Positions 1 to 11,889 of a stretch of DNA of 64,000 nucleotides are shown here, piece after piece. Origin of the DNA: Phoenix dactylifera (Eukaryota; Streptophyta; Magnoliopsida; Arecales; Arecaceae); NCBI RefSeq assembly GCF_009389715.1, contig NC_052392.1, positions 34,272,125-34,336,124 on the forward strand, in the 5' to 3' direction. The notes under the pieces are model-generated. The model saw only the letters and a list, made by a program, of their open reading frames with translations. It searched no databases and was not told the origin of the DNA. The first letter of the stretch is position 1. Each line of letters opens with the position of its first letter. Position numbers and translations under genes: made by a program.

Positions 1-439
1 GCAACTTTTACTGAATAACTCATGATTATTTAGAAATAGTTCATGAAATAACTGAATCATTTTTTTGAAATTTGCCTATTTATTGACATATTTCTTAAAT
101 GAGCATTCTCCATGGTTGCATAACTATAAATCCAAAATCTGTAATTATTATCAACACTCAATAACTGAGGGTTCTCTTAAAGAATGTATACAAACTATAA
201 TTTTTGTAATAAAGCAACTTATAATTTATTAAAAAAAACATACATATATATATATTATGCAAAATTGGAAATAAACTAGTTTGTTGAAGTGATATATGTT
301 GTTAAACATCATTTTAGGTGACCTGCTTTAAAGACTAATTTATAGAACTTTGTTGGCAAAGTATTTGGGTTTTAGTAATGATTACGTATAATAGTATTCA
401 TGAAACTTTAAAATTTAAGAAGTATCTTAGTATTTGAAA
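1..439. other. AT-rich intergenic DNA
   Basis: Very AT-rich, with poly-A runs and a short TATATA stretch near 240-256. I see no coding similarity, RNA gene or clear repeat end. The left edge of a hAT-like element is placed near 440 only because similarity to its relatives begins about there. Confidence 0.5.
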
Positions 440-3400
440 GGTGAAATCATAGTCCGCCGAATCAGGCCGAACTACCTAATTCACCTCGTACTAAACCGAG
501 CTAGGGCAGAATTGAGACAATTCAGCCCTATTTTCCGAAAACACCCCAGAATTGCTCTGAACCGAACAATTCACACTAGTTCAAACTAGTTCGCCCCCCT
601 TCCTTTTTTAATAATAGTGAGACCTGAGAAGGCCTCTTGGGCCTTCCCGGGCCATCCTATTATTTCGGGTTCAACCCCCCCAATTTCATCAAAAACTCCG
701 TGATTTCGACAATTGAAGGAGGATCCAACGCAAAACAAGGTAAGATAGCTCTCCCCTACCTCATTTCTTCCCTTTTTTAATATCAAAAAATGCCAAGAAA
801 ATTCCAAAATAAGGAAGATCATGCCACAATTTTCGATTTTAGCATGAATTTATGATACATTGTAGATCTATTGACGATCTAAAAAATAAGACTAAAATTT
901 TTATTTTTTTAAATCTATAATTTTTAAAATTAAAAAATATATTTTTGGATAAAAATTTAAAAAAAATAAGATCCAAAAAATAACTGTAAAATTAGAAGCT
1001 TGTTTATGGGCATGCAAGCTACTTTCGACCTTAATTTGGTATCCATCTATTCAAGTTAAATACGATCATGTACATAGTAGTTTAAGCCCAAATTTTTGAA
1101 AAAAATAAAAAAATAAGTAACCTTTGATTCATGCCCACGGACTTAAAAAATATATGCAGCATTCATGGTAAGATAACCCTGCATGAATCGGAGCTCAAAT
1201 TAATTTTCTAAAATTTTTATATTTAAAAATTATTTTTAAATTAAAATTATTAAAAATATATCATCAATATAAAAAATATAAATAATTGGTACTACGTATT
1301 ACATAATTCAGAACTATTTTCTAAAATAAAAAATATTTTTTTCTGAAATTATAATATTTAAAACTATTTTTAAATTAAAAATTATTAAAAAATATAAATA
1401 ACATAAAAATATAAAAATTAGTACTATGTATTTGATAAGTTAGAAGTATTTTCTAAAGTAGAAAATATACTTTTTCAGCATAACGAACTTTTACTATTTT
1501 TAAATAATTAATAAACTAATGTGCTTGATAAACCTACAAGAATTGATCCATCAAAGACTAAAAAAGACCTAGAGTGTGATATTATTTAGGACATAGGCAA
1601 ATACTTATGGATCGGCACCACTGAAGGAGCAATTGGTACAATACAGAGTTCAAGGAAGGAGGAATAACCAGATTAAAGCAGCACCTAGTTGGTGGTTATA
1701 CTGACGGCTCTATGTACCAAAAATACCCACAACAAGTCCAGCAGCTGATGAAAAGGCAATTTGCTAATTTCAGAACAGCAAAAAAGAGAAATGCCAAAAA
1801 GAAAGCGGAGTTGGACCATTAAGTGGCAAAACCACTTTTTTATCACTCCAAGGAGTCAGAGTAGACGCCTGCTCTAGATGACGAGGAGACACAGATCTAG
1901 ACTGCCATTCAGACAAATCTAAATGATCGGTGGCAGCAGGATGAGATGGCCAATCATAGTGCTTGATTTAGGCCCTCACTACAAATCGAGCTTTGGTTCT
2001 GTGACCAAGGCAGATTTACAGTTCAGAAGCACCTTCTTAGTTAGAAAAGTCGTTCGTAGAGATAGTGGCCGTATTACATCTATGTTGAAGGCTTCTGGCA
2101 GTAGGAAGAAATCCTCCAGAGAATTCCATCAGGAGCCACCATCAATGATGTAGATCTGTATAACTTCTCCAGTAGAGATTCGAATAAGTAAAGGGTGACA
2201 GCATACTAAAGAAGGATAAGAAAAAAGATGTAGCAAGCAATTGGATCATGGTTCTACTTCAACCACATTCCAACGAAAGTAGCAAACAACACGAACTATA
2301 GGGCTGCCATTTCCTCCATATAGGCTTCTGGTTCGAATGCAGATCTTCCAGGACCGAAGGACATATATGGCGAGCTTCTTAACAACAAGAAGCTACAAAA
2401 GTAAATTGTCTTGTACCAGAAAAGGTGGCACATATATAGACTAACGATGATGTGTGATGATTGGACTGGTTCTATCAGACAGACCATCAACTTTTTGATA
2501 TACTGTGATGCAAAGACTTTCTTCCAAAAGTCAGTTAATGCTTCCGATCAGGCGCACAACACCATGTACATTCTCAGAATGAGGAAGGAGATGATTGATC
2601 AAGTAGGAGCCCGCATGGATACAATTGTATATAGAAGACAGACACCTCAAGGTCACTCAGGAGGACACGATGCAGCTGCAAATAATCCCACACATAGAAT
2701 AAGATCTATAGACGTATCAAATTTTGAGTCATATGCTGGATCCTATTATCTATAGCCACATGCAGCCTATGACCTATACGAATATGAATATGGTGGTTCT
2801 GAGGCATCGTCTTCCAGTAGATACTATCTAATGCAGTCTGAAGCACCTTATGGGTTGGATTTTGTGGCTAGCATGTTCGGATAGGTCTTTCTGAAGCCGT
2901 ATTATCAGCCAAAAAATACCTCTCAAAACCAGAGCTTCAGTCAGAGATCAAAGATTGGTTATAACACAGAGCACGCTCTTTATAGGATGAGCGTATAGAA
3001 TTACAACACCGCTTGGTTAGAAGGATTGGTTGTTGTGCCTCTGAGTATGATAATGATCAAGATATCTACAAAAGATATCGCCAGTCAACAAGATTCTAGA
3101 TATTGGTACACATGTTGTACTTTAAATACATATGATTGATTATATCATTTTATATTTTGTATCTTACTAATTGATTTTAAAATATTTAATATTGCTTCTC
3201 ATAGCATGCAAAACTAGGATCACTAGTTTTTTTCTTTACATTTTTAACTTGGCCTGATACTAACGCAAAAACCTGGAGGCAGCAAATCCAATGACACAAA
3301 TTTACCAGATTTTTTTGCCTCTCCAAGATAGCATTGTTTCAAAGCAATGCCACATTGAGGTAGAAAAATCACTCCAAAATATCAAGAATCATCATTTAGG

Positions 3401-3640
3401 GTGTACCGCAGTGACAAAAATATCAAAAAAAATATCAAGAAACATCATATTACACTTAAAATCATTCAAAAAACCAAAAAAAATTGATTACTATTCATTA
3501 AAGCTTAAAAAACTAAAAAAAAATATGGCATGCTGATTCAGAACCGAAACACCATAGTGCACCATGTGTCAATATGGTACTAGTTGCCGATTGGTACAAG
3601 TCTTGGTACCGATTCAGCTAACCTTCGATAAAATTTTGAC
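440..3640 (+). mobile_element. Degenerate hAT-superfamily DNA transposon, copy 1
   Basis: Frame-by-frame reading from about 1610 gives hAT transposase pieces in order. First comes the second half of a BED zinc finger (GGITRLKQHLVGG, about 1656-1695). Next is a DUF659-like core around 2411-2640 (WTGSIRQTINFLIYC, then KSVNASDQA). Last is a Tyr/Ser/Gly-rich C-terminal tail up to about 3120. At least a dozen in-frame stops and frame breaks interrupt it, so it is dead. Many of the stops are TAG where Gln would be expected. The non-coding flanks (561-1190 and 3440-3640) match two other elements in the window, at 11890-13580 (inverted) and 43430-45450. The region between DUF659 and the tail seems deleted, since no hAT dimerisation motif is visible. 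Termini and target-site duplication could not be fixed, so both ends are approximate. Confidence 0.7.
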
Positions 3641-3958
3641 TTAGAGCCAAAATTCAAATTTGGAAAATCAACTATTTATCCTTGTGAAATTTGAAGTTTT
3701 AAGAATTAATTGAATTTGAATGGCAATTAATTCCTTATTTATATGTAATATCTTAAGTAAATTTCAATTACTTAAACTAGAGCCCCCGGCACATGCAATG
3801 CAGGTGCAAGTGCTAGTGCCTCCCTTTTTCGAAAAGGATAATAACATAGGCTTTAGAGTAGCATGCGCTAGACTCCCAGCCATGGTTCATCATACCGGCC
3901 CGAATCGGACGGTACAGGTGTATCATACCACACCGATTCTAATACATGTGCTAAATTG
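3641..3958. other. Intergenic DNA without a recognisable gene
   Basis: Moderately AT-rich. It contains CCGGTTCGG-like fragments near 3893-3945 resembling the ends of the hAT family next door, but no gene. Confidence 0.4.
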
Positions 3959-4538
3959 CTAGGCTTTCCCATTATATATAGAGTAGATAATATTACATGT
4001 AAATAAGGCTATCTATTTGTTAATACATTTCTACAGCAGTCTGTGTATTGAATACTTAGATCTTGTCAACTTAGTCTATCTATTTATTAACCTAGCACCC
4101 ACTTATGCAACTAACCTAGTTATATGGCCTAAGAAAGCCGACCTACTTAGGCAACCCACTTAGTAAGTGACTTGACCTCGTGGGCACCACCTGCTTAACC
4201 AACTGTAAATAAAGGCAAGGAGGATTAGCTAAAGGAGGGGAAAGAAGGCTAGGCTTTCCCATTATATATAGAGTAGATACTATTACATGTAAATAAGGCT
4301 ATCTATTTGTTAATACATTTCTACAGCAGTCTGTGTATTGAACACCTAGATCCAGCCAACTTAGTCTATCTGTTTATCAACCTAGCACCCACTTATGCAA
4401 CTAACCTAGTTATATGACCTAAGGAAGCCAACCTACTTAGGCAACCCACTTAGTAAATGACTTGACCTCATGGGCACCACCTGCTTAACCAACTGTAAAT
4501 AAAGGCAAGGAGGATTAGCTAAAGGAGGGGAAAGAAGA
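3959..4538. repeat. Near-identical 290-bp tandem duplication
   Basis: Two head-to-tail units, 3959-4248 and 4249-4538, both begin AGGCTTTCCCATTATATATA and run nearly base for base to the purine-rich AAAGGAGGGGAAAGAAG. They differ at roughly ten positions, so the duplication looks recent. The sequence has an LTR-like look (TATATATAG, then TTGTTAATACATTTCTACAG) but no complete LTR could be defined. A purine tract (AGAAGAAGAAGAAG) follows unit 2. Confidence 0.85.
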
Positions 4539-6680
4539 AAGGAGAGAAGAAGAAGAAGCATAAAGGGAACTTGGCTAGGTTTTTTGGGATTTCATTGGAT
4601 TTAAACGATAAGTGACTTCTACATCTTAGATTTCAGCGTTGTATTTTTGAATCCTACAGCCGATCATACATTTATATTTTCCTTTTGAAAATTCTGAAAC
4701 TATAGTCTTCTCAAAGCTGTCTTTTTTATGAGTACTTGTATCAATCATCATAACTTCGATTTAGACTTTATGTACTTGACCTTGAAGTTAATTTTAAGCC
4801 TAGAATAGTCTTTAGAACGTTAAATATCCCCGGCAGTTTTCGAAGATCATGGTTTCTTTTCTGGTTTCCAAAGTATATATTTATTTGGAACTTTGTGTTA
4901 TTTTCAAAGTTTAAGCCACAAAATTATACCTAAAACCTAGGTTACTTTTCAAACTCTAGTATCTAGAATTCAATATCAACTTGGAAACATTTTTGAAACC
5001 CATGTGTTGTGCAAAAATTTTTGATTTATTCTTCTTTGGGAATTCGGTACTATATTAATTTGAAGCTTTGTTTTGGTTTTATTATGGAAACTACGGACTC
5101 CTATGAAATTTTGAATTGATGTTTTCAGAGTTGTTTGTATGTGTTATGACCTGAAATTCATTCTTTTTTTGAATTCCTAGATCAATTTGCTTTCATTGGA
5201 GCATATAATGTTCTGTAAGGCATTTGTGAAGTTTCACAATTGAAAATATACTAAACATGTAAGACATATGTGGACACCTAGCCAACTTGTATATTCAATC
5301 TCATTCGAATTATCAATAAGGATTTCTTCAAACCTCTTAGGTGGTATATGTGGCCTTATTCAAATTATCAATGAGGATATGTCACCCTTGGTCAAGCAAT
5401 ATATGAGGACCTCAATCACTTAATGTGGCCTCATCCAGTAAACTGGTAAATATTTTATGTGGCCTCGTGTGCGGCAAGAATTTTTGTGGGCTTGAGGTAT
5501 AAGTGAAACTTTCTAAGGTAATACAAAACTATGTGAAACACAAGAATTTCAAAATACCAACTGTTCTTTGGCCCTTTATTTTGAACAAGTATTCAGCTTA
5601 TGATTTTGTGAATTAATTGAACCCTTTTCAGTACCATATATCTTTGCTTTTGAGATTTCTCTATAACATAATTTCAGTGAATTTCCATTTGAGCTTTCCA
5701 ATGATAACTTGATCATGTGTTTTGTTTTAATGTCATTTGTTTTGTAAGCGATGCTTGAACTCCTTGACCATGGTAGAAGTTTACTTGCTGATCTCTGCAG
5801 CTCGTATCATCTTTCCAAGGTAGAAGTTCACTTGATGATCTCTGTGGCTCGTATCATCTTTTACACAAAGTGATTGGTGAGAGGCATAGTAGATCTATTT
5901 AAAGAGACACTCTTGACATTTTGAAGTTCCGCTTAGATTTAGCGGTTATTGAAGTGGTGTTTGGCAATGTCTTAGTCCATGCTTAGTTGCTTGTATCTTT
6001 TAGGTTATACTATTGCATATAAAAGATTTTATTTTGGTTTGTAGGTAGATATTTATCTTCAAGTTATCGATCATAGTTCATTCTTTGTTATGCTCTTTCG
6101 ATGATATGGTTTCTTAGAGAATGGTAAATATTTATATCAGCTTTTGTCACACCCCAAGATTCAAGTAGGTTCAGATTTCAGCATTTGACAATTGCTGGAA
6201 AGTTTAGTCTCCGAAAAAAAATATAGGCAAAGTCTTCAAGAAATTACCTGACAGAAATAAAACCACACTACACCTCCATGTAAAAGGTTCTGGTTTTGGA
6301 CATGCATTTAAGTTCATATCAGTCATGTTTAGCATACCTTCAGGCAAGGGTTTCTAACCATGTTGGCCAAATACATTATGAATATAGAAAAGAAAATGAA
6401 TCACTAATCACTAAGATAGCCAAAAGGCTTTGGATGCCACCTAGCTCCCTGCCTGCAACCTACTCTTGTTAAAAGAAGGATATGTGATTCAAATGATAGG
6501 AGAGGATTTGACTAAATTGTTACTGAGATCATTTAACAACAAACATCAATACCTTCAAAAAAACAATTAATCAAATCTGTTTCCTGGCATATCATGCAAC
6601 ATTTGTTAAACACAATTAAAGATGTTATACTCTAAACTCTAAAGAGCATGAAACATGGAAAGATAAGTGAAGAGTAAGAT
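4539..6680. other. AT-rich DNA with short local duplications; no gene seen
   Basis: This stretch lies downstream (leftward) of the sulfotransferase-like exons and may be its intron or 3' flank. It holds a 47-bp local duplication at about 5772-5865 (GGTAGAAGTTxACTTG twice). It also holds recurring ATGTGGCCTC motifs between 5265 and 5480, and a TGTCACACCCC motif at 6149 of the kind found at LTR ends. I looked on the minus strand for the next sulfotransferase exon and did not find it. Confidence 0.45.
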
Positions 6681-6686
6681 TCAGAC

Positions 6687-7270
6687 CTGATTCAGCATCC
6701 ATTTAAATCCAACTGCAGCCACACATTCATTTTTTGCAGCACTACTAAACCAGTCTAAGGCATAAACAGTATCTATTGTCCTCAGGATAGATGAGACATT
6801 ATCTCGTCTTTCCCTAATAGAAAAGATCTCCCCATTTGAACTGATGTTGGGATGGCTGTTTAGCAAAGTTTCAAACCATCCACTTCCAGATCTTTGCATA
6901 GATAAAATAACAAAGAACCGGACAGGAGTGCATGAGCATTCTCCCCTGTTCAACCAGCAGCATGGATTAGAAAATGCAAACATAAAGATAATATAAAGCA
7001 CGAAAACAATGGAAATAAGTACCTGTTATAAGTTTTTGGCTGTGGAAAATGCACAAAAGGGATCTCCTCAGGTGAAAGGTCATGAATTTCACAATGACTT
7101 TCTGCCTTCTCAGCTGCAAATAGTGTCGTTCTTTCTACAGTTATCTGATTCATACAGATATAGCAGATATATACACCAAATATTGTAACAAAGAGGACAA
7201 GAGCCACCCTTAGTGGAAGTGGTGACCACTTTGAAGTTTTAAACAAATTTCCATTCTGCAAGTGTGTCAT
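6687..7270 (-). CDS. Sulfotransferase-like type II membrane protein, 5' exons only (partial)
   Basis: Two exons are supported: 7270-7023 and 6945-6687, with a 77-bp intron (donor CAG|GTACTT, acceptor TTGAACAG). Together they encode 169 residues, in frame through both junctions. Residues 18-40 form one hydrophobic segment (LPLRVALVLFVTIFGVYICY), which suggests a Golgi-type membrane anchor with a short cytosolic tail. At residues 92-108, RFFVILSMQRSGSGWFE is the 5'-phosphosulfate-binding loop of sulfotransferases, followed by LLNSHPNISSNGEIFS. The layout matches the plant family annotated as nodulation-protein-H-like P-loop proteins; PAPS is the expected sulfate donor, and the acceptor is unknown. 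Met at 7270 was chosen because it gives the family's usual short N-terminus; Met at 7318 is possible. The exon ends at a good donor (CAG|GTCTGA), but no later exon is visible down to position 1. The rest is therefore outside the window, beyond a long intron, or lost. Confidence 0.75.
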
Positions 7271-7334
7271 TGGCAATAAGATTAAGATAGTAGAAGTAAT
7301 GATGAAAACTTGCATCAGAAAACCACCAGTTAGT

Positions 7335-8052
7335 AGCAGTTCAACTTCATACCATGTTTTTTTGTCTCCGACCAAGGAGGAACAATTACATCATCCAGCT
7401 GCTCATCCTCTGTTTTTAGGAAATCCATCAACATCCACGATGCTCTTCTCGAAATTCATCAGCAGACTCTGTAGATGCATTATATACATGACCAAGGCTG
7501 GACTGACGTGTTATACAAGTAATAAGAATAATTTTGAGGAACAGTATACTCAAATTTAATGCTAATAATAAGTGGAGGATAGACACCCATTAAAAAAATG
7601 GTCTAAATTTTAGTCTATCAGAACCAAGTATTAGAAAACAATCGCATTTAGTTAAAGGGCAGCCTCAACTTCAGAAAGCCATACTAGATGGTTAGCAGTT
7701 CATCTTTGTACCACGTTCTTCTGGGACCAAGGAGGAATAATTATGTCACCCAGCTTCTAGTCCTCCGTTCTATAGGCAACCCATCAACTTCTATGATGCT
7801 CTTCTCAAAATTCATCAGTATAGGCTTTATAGAAGCATTGTACTGCACAACCAGGGCAGGGCTGACGCATTAGACCAGTAATGAGAATAATTTTGAGGAA
7901 CAATGTATTTAAAGAATAATGTTAATAATGAGCATGGGCAAAATACTCATCAAAACAAACTTGTATCCAATTTGAGTATATCAAAACCAGGTATTAATAA
8001 ATAATCACATTTTATTTGAAGGATAGCCTCAAATTTAATAATATGTACTAGT
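7335..8052. repeat. 359-bp tandem duplication upstream of the sulfotransferase exons
   Basis: Two diverged units start at 7335 and 7694, both with AGCAGTTCA. They stay alignable through GACCAAGGAGGAA, a CATCAAC segment and AATAATTTTGAGGAAC. On the minus strand, unit 1 contains an open stretch ending DDVIVPPWSETKKHG before a GTATGA donor-like site; unit 2 has the same stretch with a stop and an indel. This may be an exon remnant or a transposon fragment, and I do not recognise the protein. Confidence 0.7.
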
Positions 8053-10190
8053 AAATAGATAACCAACACCACAATAAGTCAAGAGGAAGATGTGACTATT
8101 AACACACAAAGTATAGAAATGCAATTGATAAAATCTATATTGCAGATGATTATGTTTTTAACTAATGAGGTCCAACGACCTAAGACCTCACCCAAAAAGG
8201 CAAGACGTAAGGCATTATTTGGGTTCCCTATATAAGTACCCAAAATCTTCCTAGAGCATAATCGATGTGGGACTAAATATATGCTCTCACGAGTCCTCAA
8301 ATACTCCCCTTATTTAAGGCTTGGTATCTTCACTAGGCTAAGGACCCAAATCTAATTAGAAACACCATGATCGGCCCATGGCCAGCTCCAAAAGGGTCCA
8401 TACTGCAATATCTCCTAGTCCGCATGGGCCATGAGCTGGATCCATTTTGATACCATCTATAACAATCCGGGACCCACCCACAAAAACTAGCTGAATAGTA
8501 TGAGTCGGGTTCCTTGACCCAGTATAAATATCCAAGATCTCTCCAGTGCATAGTTGATGTGGGACTAAACACACACTTGCACGGGTGTAAACCTATATGG
8601 TTGTTGAGAATCTAACATAAAAAGTTGAATGAATAAGTAGGGGTACTAGGTTGAGCCAGACTAAGGCCCTATTTGGCAAAACTTTTGGAGAGCCAAAAAG
8701 CACTTTCTGGTCCTCTAAAAGCATATTTTTAATGGTATAGTAATGTTCGGTAAAAAACCTGAAAGCAATTTTGGCTTTGCTAGAAAGCTGAGGGTGACAA
8801 TTTTGTTGCCTGGTGTTAATTATCTGAAGAAGAAAAGGTGCAGCAAGCTAAGGCAGAATTAAAGAGAGCTACAAAGATGTGAAGGAAATGGGTTCAGCAA
8901 GCAAATCAGAAAATTGGTACAAATATAGTAGAGGATAAGATGAAAACTACCCTGCATAGAAGATTCTGACTAACGAACGACCAGAAAAGCTTAGTTGTTT
9001 GTGAAGTTTCTAATTTATAGATGCATTATGCTGCATAACCAGGCAGGGCTAATGCATTATACCAGTAATGAGAATAATTTTGAGGAACAACGTATTTAAA
9101 AAATAATGCTAATAATGAGCATAGGCAAAATACTCATCAAAACAAACTTCTATCCAATTTGAGTATATCAAAACCAAGTATTAATAAATAATGACATTTT
9201 ATTTAAGAATAGCCTCAAATTTAATAATAGAAACTAGTAAATACATCAACACAATAATTCAAGAGAAAGTTGTGACTACTAACATACAAAGTATAGAAAT
9301 GCAATTGATAAAAACTAAACTGTAGATGATTATATTTTTAACTAATGAAGTCCAATGGCCTAAGACATCACCCAAAAAGGCAAGACATAAGGTGTTATTT
9401 GAGTTCCTTGATCCTATATAAGTACCCAAAGTCTCTCCAATGCATAATCGATGTAGGACGAAACACATGCTCTCACGAGTCCTCAAATAATCCCCTGGTT
9501 TAAGCCTTGGCCTTTTGACTGGGCTAAGGATCTAAATCTACTTAGAAACACCATGATCGGCCCAAGGCCAGCCCCAAAAGGATCCATAATGGAGTATCCC
9601 CTAATCCACATGGGCCATGGGCCATGGCTGATGTCCACTTTGATACCATCTGTAACAACCCAAGACCTCACCCATAAAGACTAACTGAAAGGTATGAGTT
9701 GAATTCCTTGACCCTGTATAGGTAACCAAGATCTTTCCGGTGCATAATTGATACGTGACTAAACAAGCACTTACACGTGTTCTCACGTGAAGATGCTTGT
9801 GGAGAATCTATCATAGAAAGTTGAATGAAAAAGGAAGGTGGGCTCGGTTGAGCTAGACTAAGGCCCTCTTTGGCAAAGCTTTTAGAGAGCTAGAAAGCAC
9901 TTTCTGGTCCTCCAAAAGTATTTTTGAATGGTATAGTAGTGTTTGGTAAAAAATTTGGAAGCTATTTTGGCTTTGCCAGAAAATTGGGAGGACAATTTTT
10001 TGCCAGGTGTTAATTATCTAAAGAAGAAAAGGTGTAGCATGCTAAGGCAGAATTAAAGAGAGTTGCAACGATGTGATAGAAATGGGTTCAGCAAGCAAAT
10101 CAGAAAAGCGGTACAAATGTAATGAAAACTACCATGCAAAGAAGATTCTGACTAACGGACGACCAGAAAAACTTATTTGTGAAGTTTCAC
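7827..10190. repeat. 1.18-kb tandem duplication (two units)
   Basis: Unit A (about 7827-9012) and unit B (about 9013-10190) align along their whole length. Shared landmarks are AATAATTTTGAGGAACAA, GAAATGCAATTGATAAAA, CTTTCTGGTCCTC and GATTCTGACTAACG. Each unit contains two minus-strand copies of a short dispersed repeat with the motif GATGTGGGACTAAA. Divergence looks like ten percent or so, with indels. The left part overlaps the 359-bp duplication, so the array grew in more than one step. Confidence 0.85.
8080..9790 (-). repeat. Four copies of a dispersed LTR-end/TRIM-like repeat
   Basis: Minus-strand copies lie at about 8141-8300, 8450-8590, 9330-9480 and 9640-9785. Read on the minus strand each has TTTAGTCCCACATC, then GGGTACTTATATAGG or a variant, then a TTTTTGGGTGAGGTC-type box. 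Two copies end in GTTACAGATGGTATCAAA or a close variant. TGGTATCA next to a TTACA end resembles a retroelement primer-binding site for initiator tRNA-Met. Related plus-strand copies occur near 22985, 23270, 37220 and 39385. Confidence 0.6.
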
Positions 10191-11889
10191 TAGCTTCATC
10201 AAGGGGGTGATAATATAAAATCTAAATAAGTCAAGGTTGTAAGACGATGATAATGAAAAATCTAAATAAATCAAGGTTGTAAAGCTGCCTAAGCAACCCT
10301 AGGCAATGGTCCCCTTAAATACGTACATAAAATGCCTACTTGATTAGACAAGCACCTAGCGTTAAAAACCCCTCAAGATTAATGAAATTAGTAAAACCAT
10401 CTTTTATGATCAAATTATCAATAATATATGATTCTCAATAGGAAACATATAGAAAACACATCATATTCATAAATGGTAAGGTCAATAACTATTTAAGCTA
10501 TGCAATAATGTAAACTTCAGCTTAACTACTTAAGTTTTCCTTACATAATTTTTTTATTAGATGATTTTGAGTATCTAAAGCTTTCGAACAACACAACATG
10601 ATCCGGCATCGATAAAATATCTTAGAAAACCCATCACAAACTCCAAAAAGAGAACTAGTGAACAAAATAAAGTCATGTAGATAAGAAATGCATGTCCATA
10701 AAGATAGTCAAATAGATGATAAAACACAGAGAGAAACATGCAATCCAAGATTCATTTAACACACTTAAAGATAATAATACTAAATACAGTTGGAAATTTA
10801 GAGTGCTTAACAATTTTAAAAACAGGCACCTTCCTAGTACAAAGAGCAGCATTAGGCAACTAGGTGCCAACATTGGTGTTTGGGCAATTGCTCAAACTTA
10901 AGACCAAGAAAGCATCAAGCACCTAGGTAGTGTGGCCACCCTTGTGCCTAGGTGGCCAGTTGTGACAACCTAGAAATAAGTATACAGAGTTCTTTGATTA
11001 TACATCCATTTGACGTTTACAAAGCTGAAGAAGTGGAATCAAAATATCGAGCAGGACTTAGAACAATGATACATTACGATGTGGCTGGTTTTAGGCACTC
11101 TATATTTGAAGAAATGAAAGAAGTAACCTCACAAAAGAGAAGCTGTGAAGGACATTTAGTATGTGTCAATCTACTCTAGAGGTTCCTAATAGCACTAGTG
11201 AGAGCAATGTGGCAACCATCTAATTTTCAAAAGACAAGTTCAAGATATGCAATGTGGAGAGCAATGCTTGACCTACCCATCAGGAGACTATTATTTTAGG
11301 GAAAGGCTAGAGCATGAGGCAAAATAAAGGCACAGCACTTGCCGCTATTCTTATCTGATGCAGCAGTCCCAAGAAACAAACGATGAAAGACAGTGATTGG
11401 CAATTGTTCCCCCTCTCGTTGTTCTTGAAAAAAATACAGTCGATGATCCAGATCGAAATGGCCCCAAATGATTCAGATATTATCCTTTGCATCGACATCA
11501 ATTAAAATCATTAGAGCTAGATCTGTATTATGGACCATACAATCCCTTAAAACATTGTCCACGTACTAAAACATGAGGCAGTCCATTTTCTATAATTTAT
11601 TTGAATATTTGGCTGTCCAAAAATTACTTATTTATCAGAAATAAGATAAAAACACATAAATGTAACTTATTGGGATTTTTGACTTTTAAAAAGTGAAGAG
11701 AGAAATTTTGTTATTCATGGAGTCAAAAACAAAGGCAAAAGGCCATATATTTGCAACCCTTTGCAATCTGATTTCTTTTTTCCTTCCCATATATCCTACC
11801 TAAAAGGATAATTAAATTGATATATAAATATCTTGGATCACTAGAAAATGATGTTTCTTTCTGTGGACAAGTGCCTATGATAGTGAAAC
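10191..11889. other. Intergenic DNA without a supported gene
   Basis: AT-rich. A 75-codon plus-strand open frame at 10952-11179 has ordinary composition but no motif I recognise and no splice context, so it is not called a gene. Nothing else stands out. Confidence 0.4.

Noticed and set aside
10952..11179. 75-codon open frame
   Set aside because: Ordinary composition but no recognised motif, no splice sites tying it to another exon, and repeat-rich surroundings.
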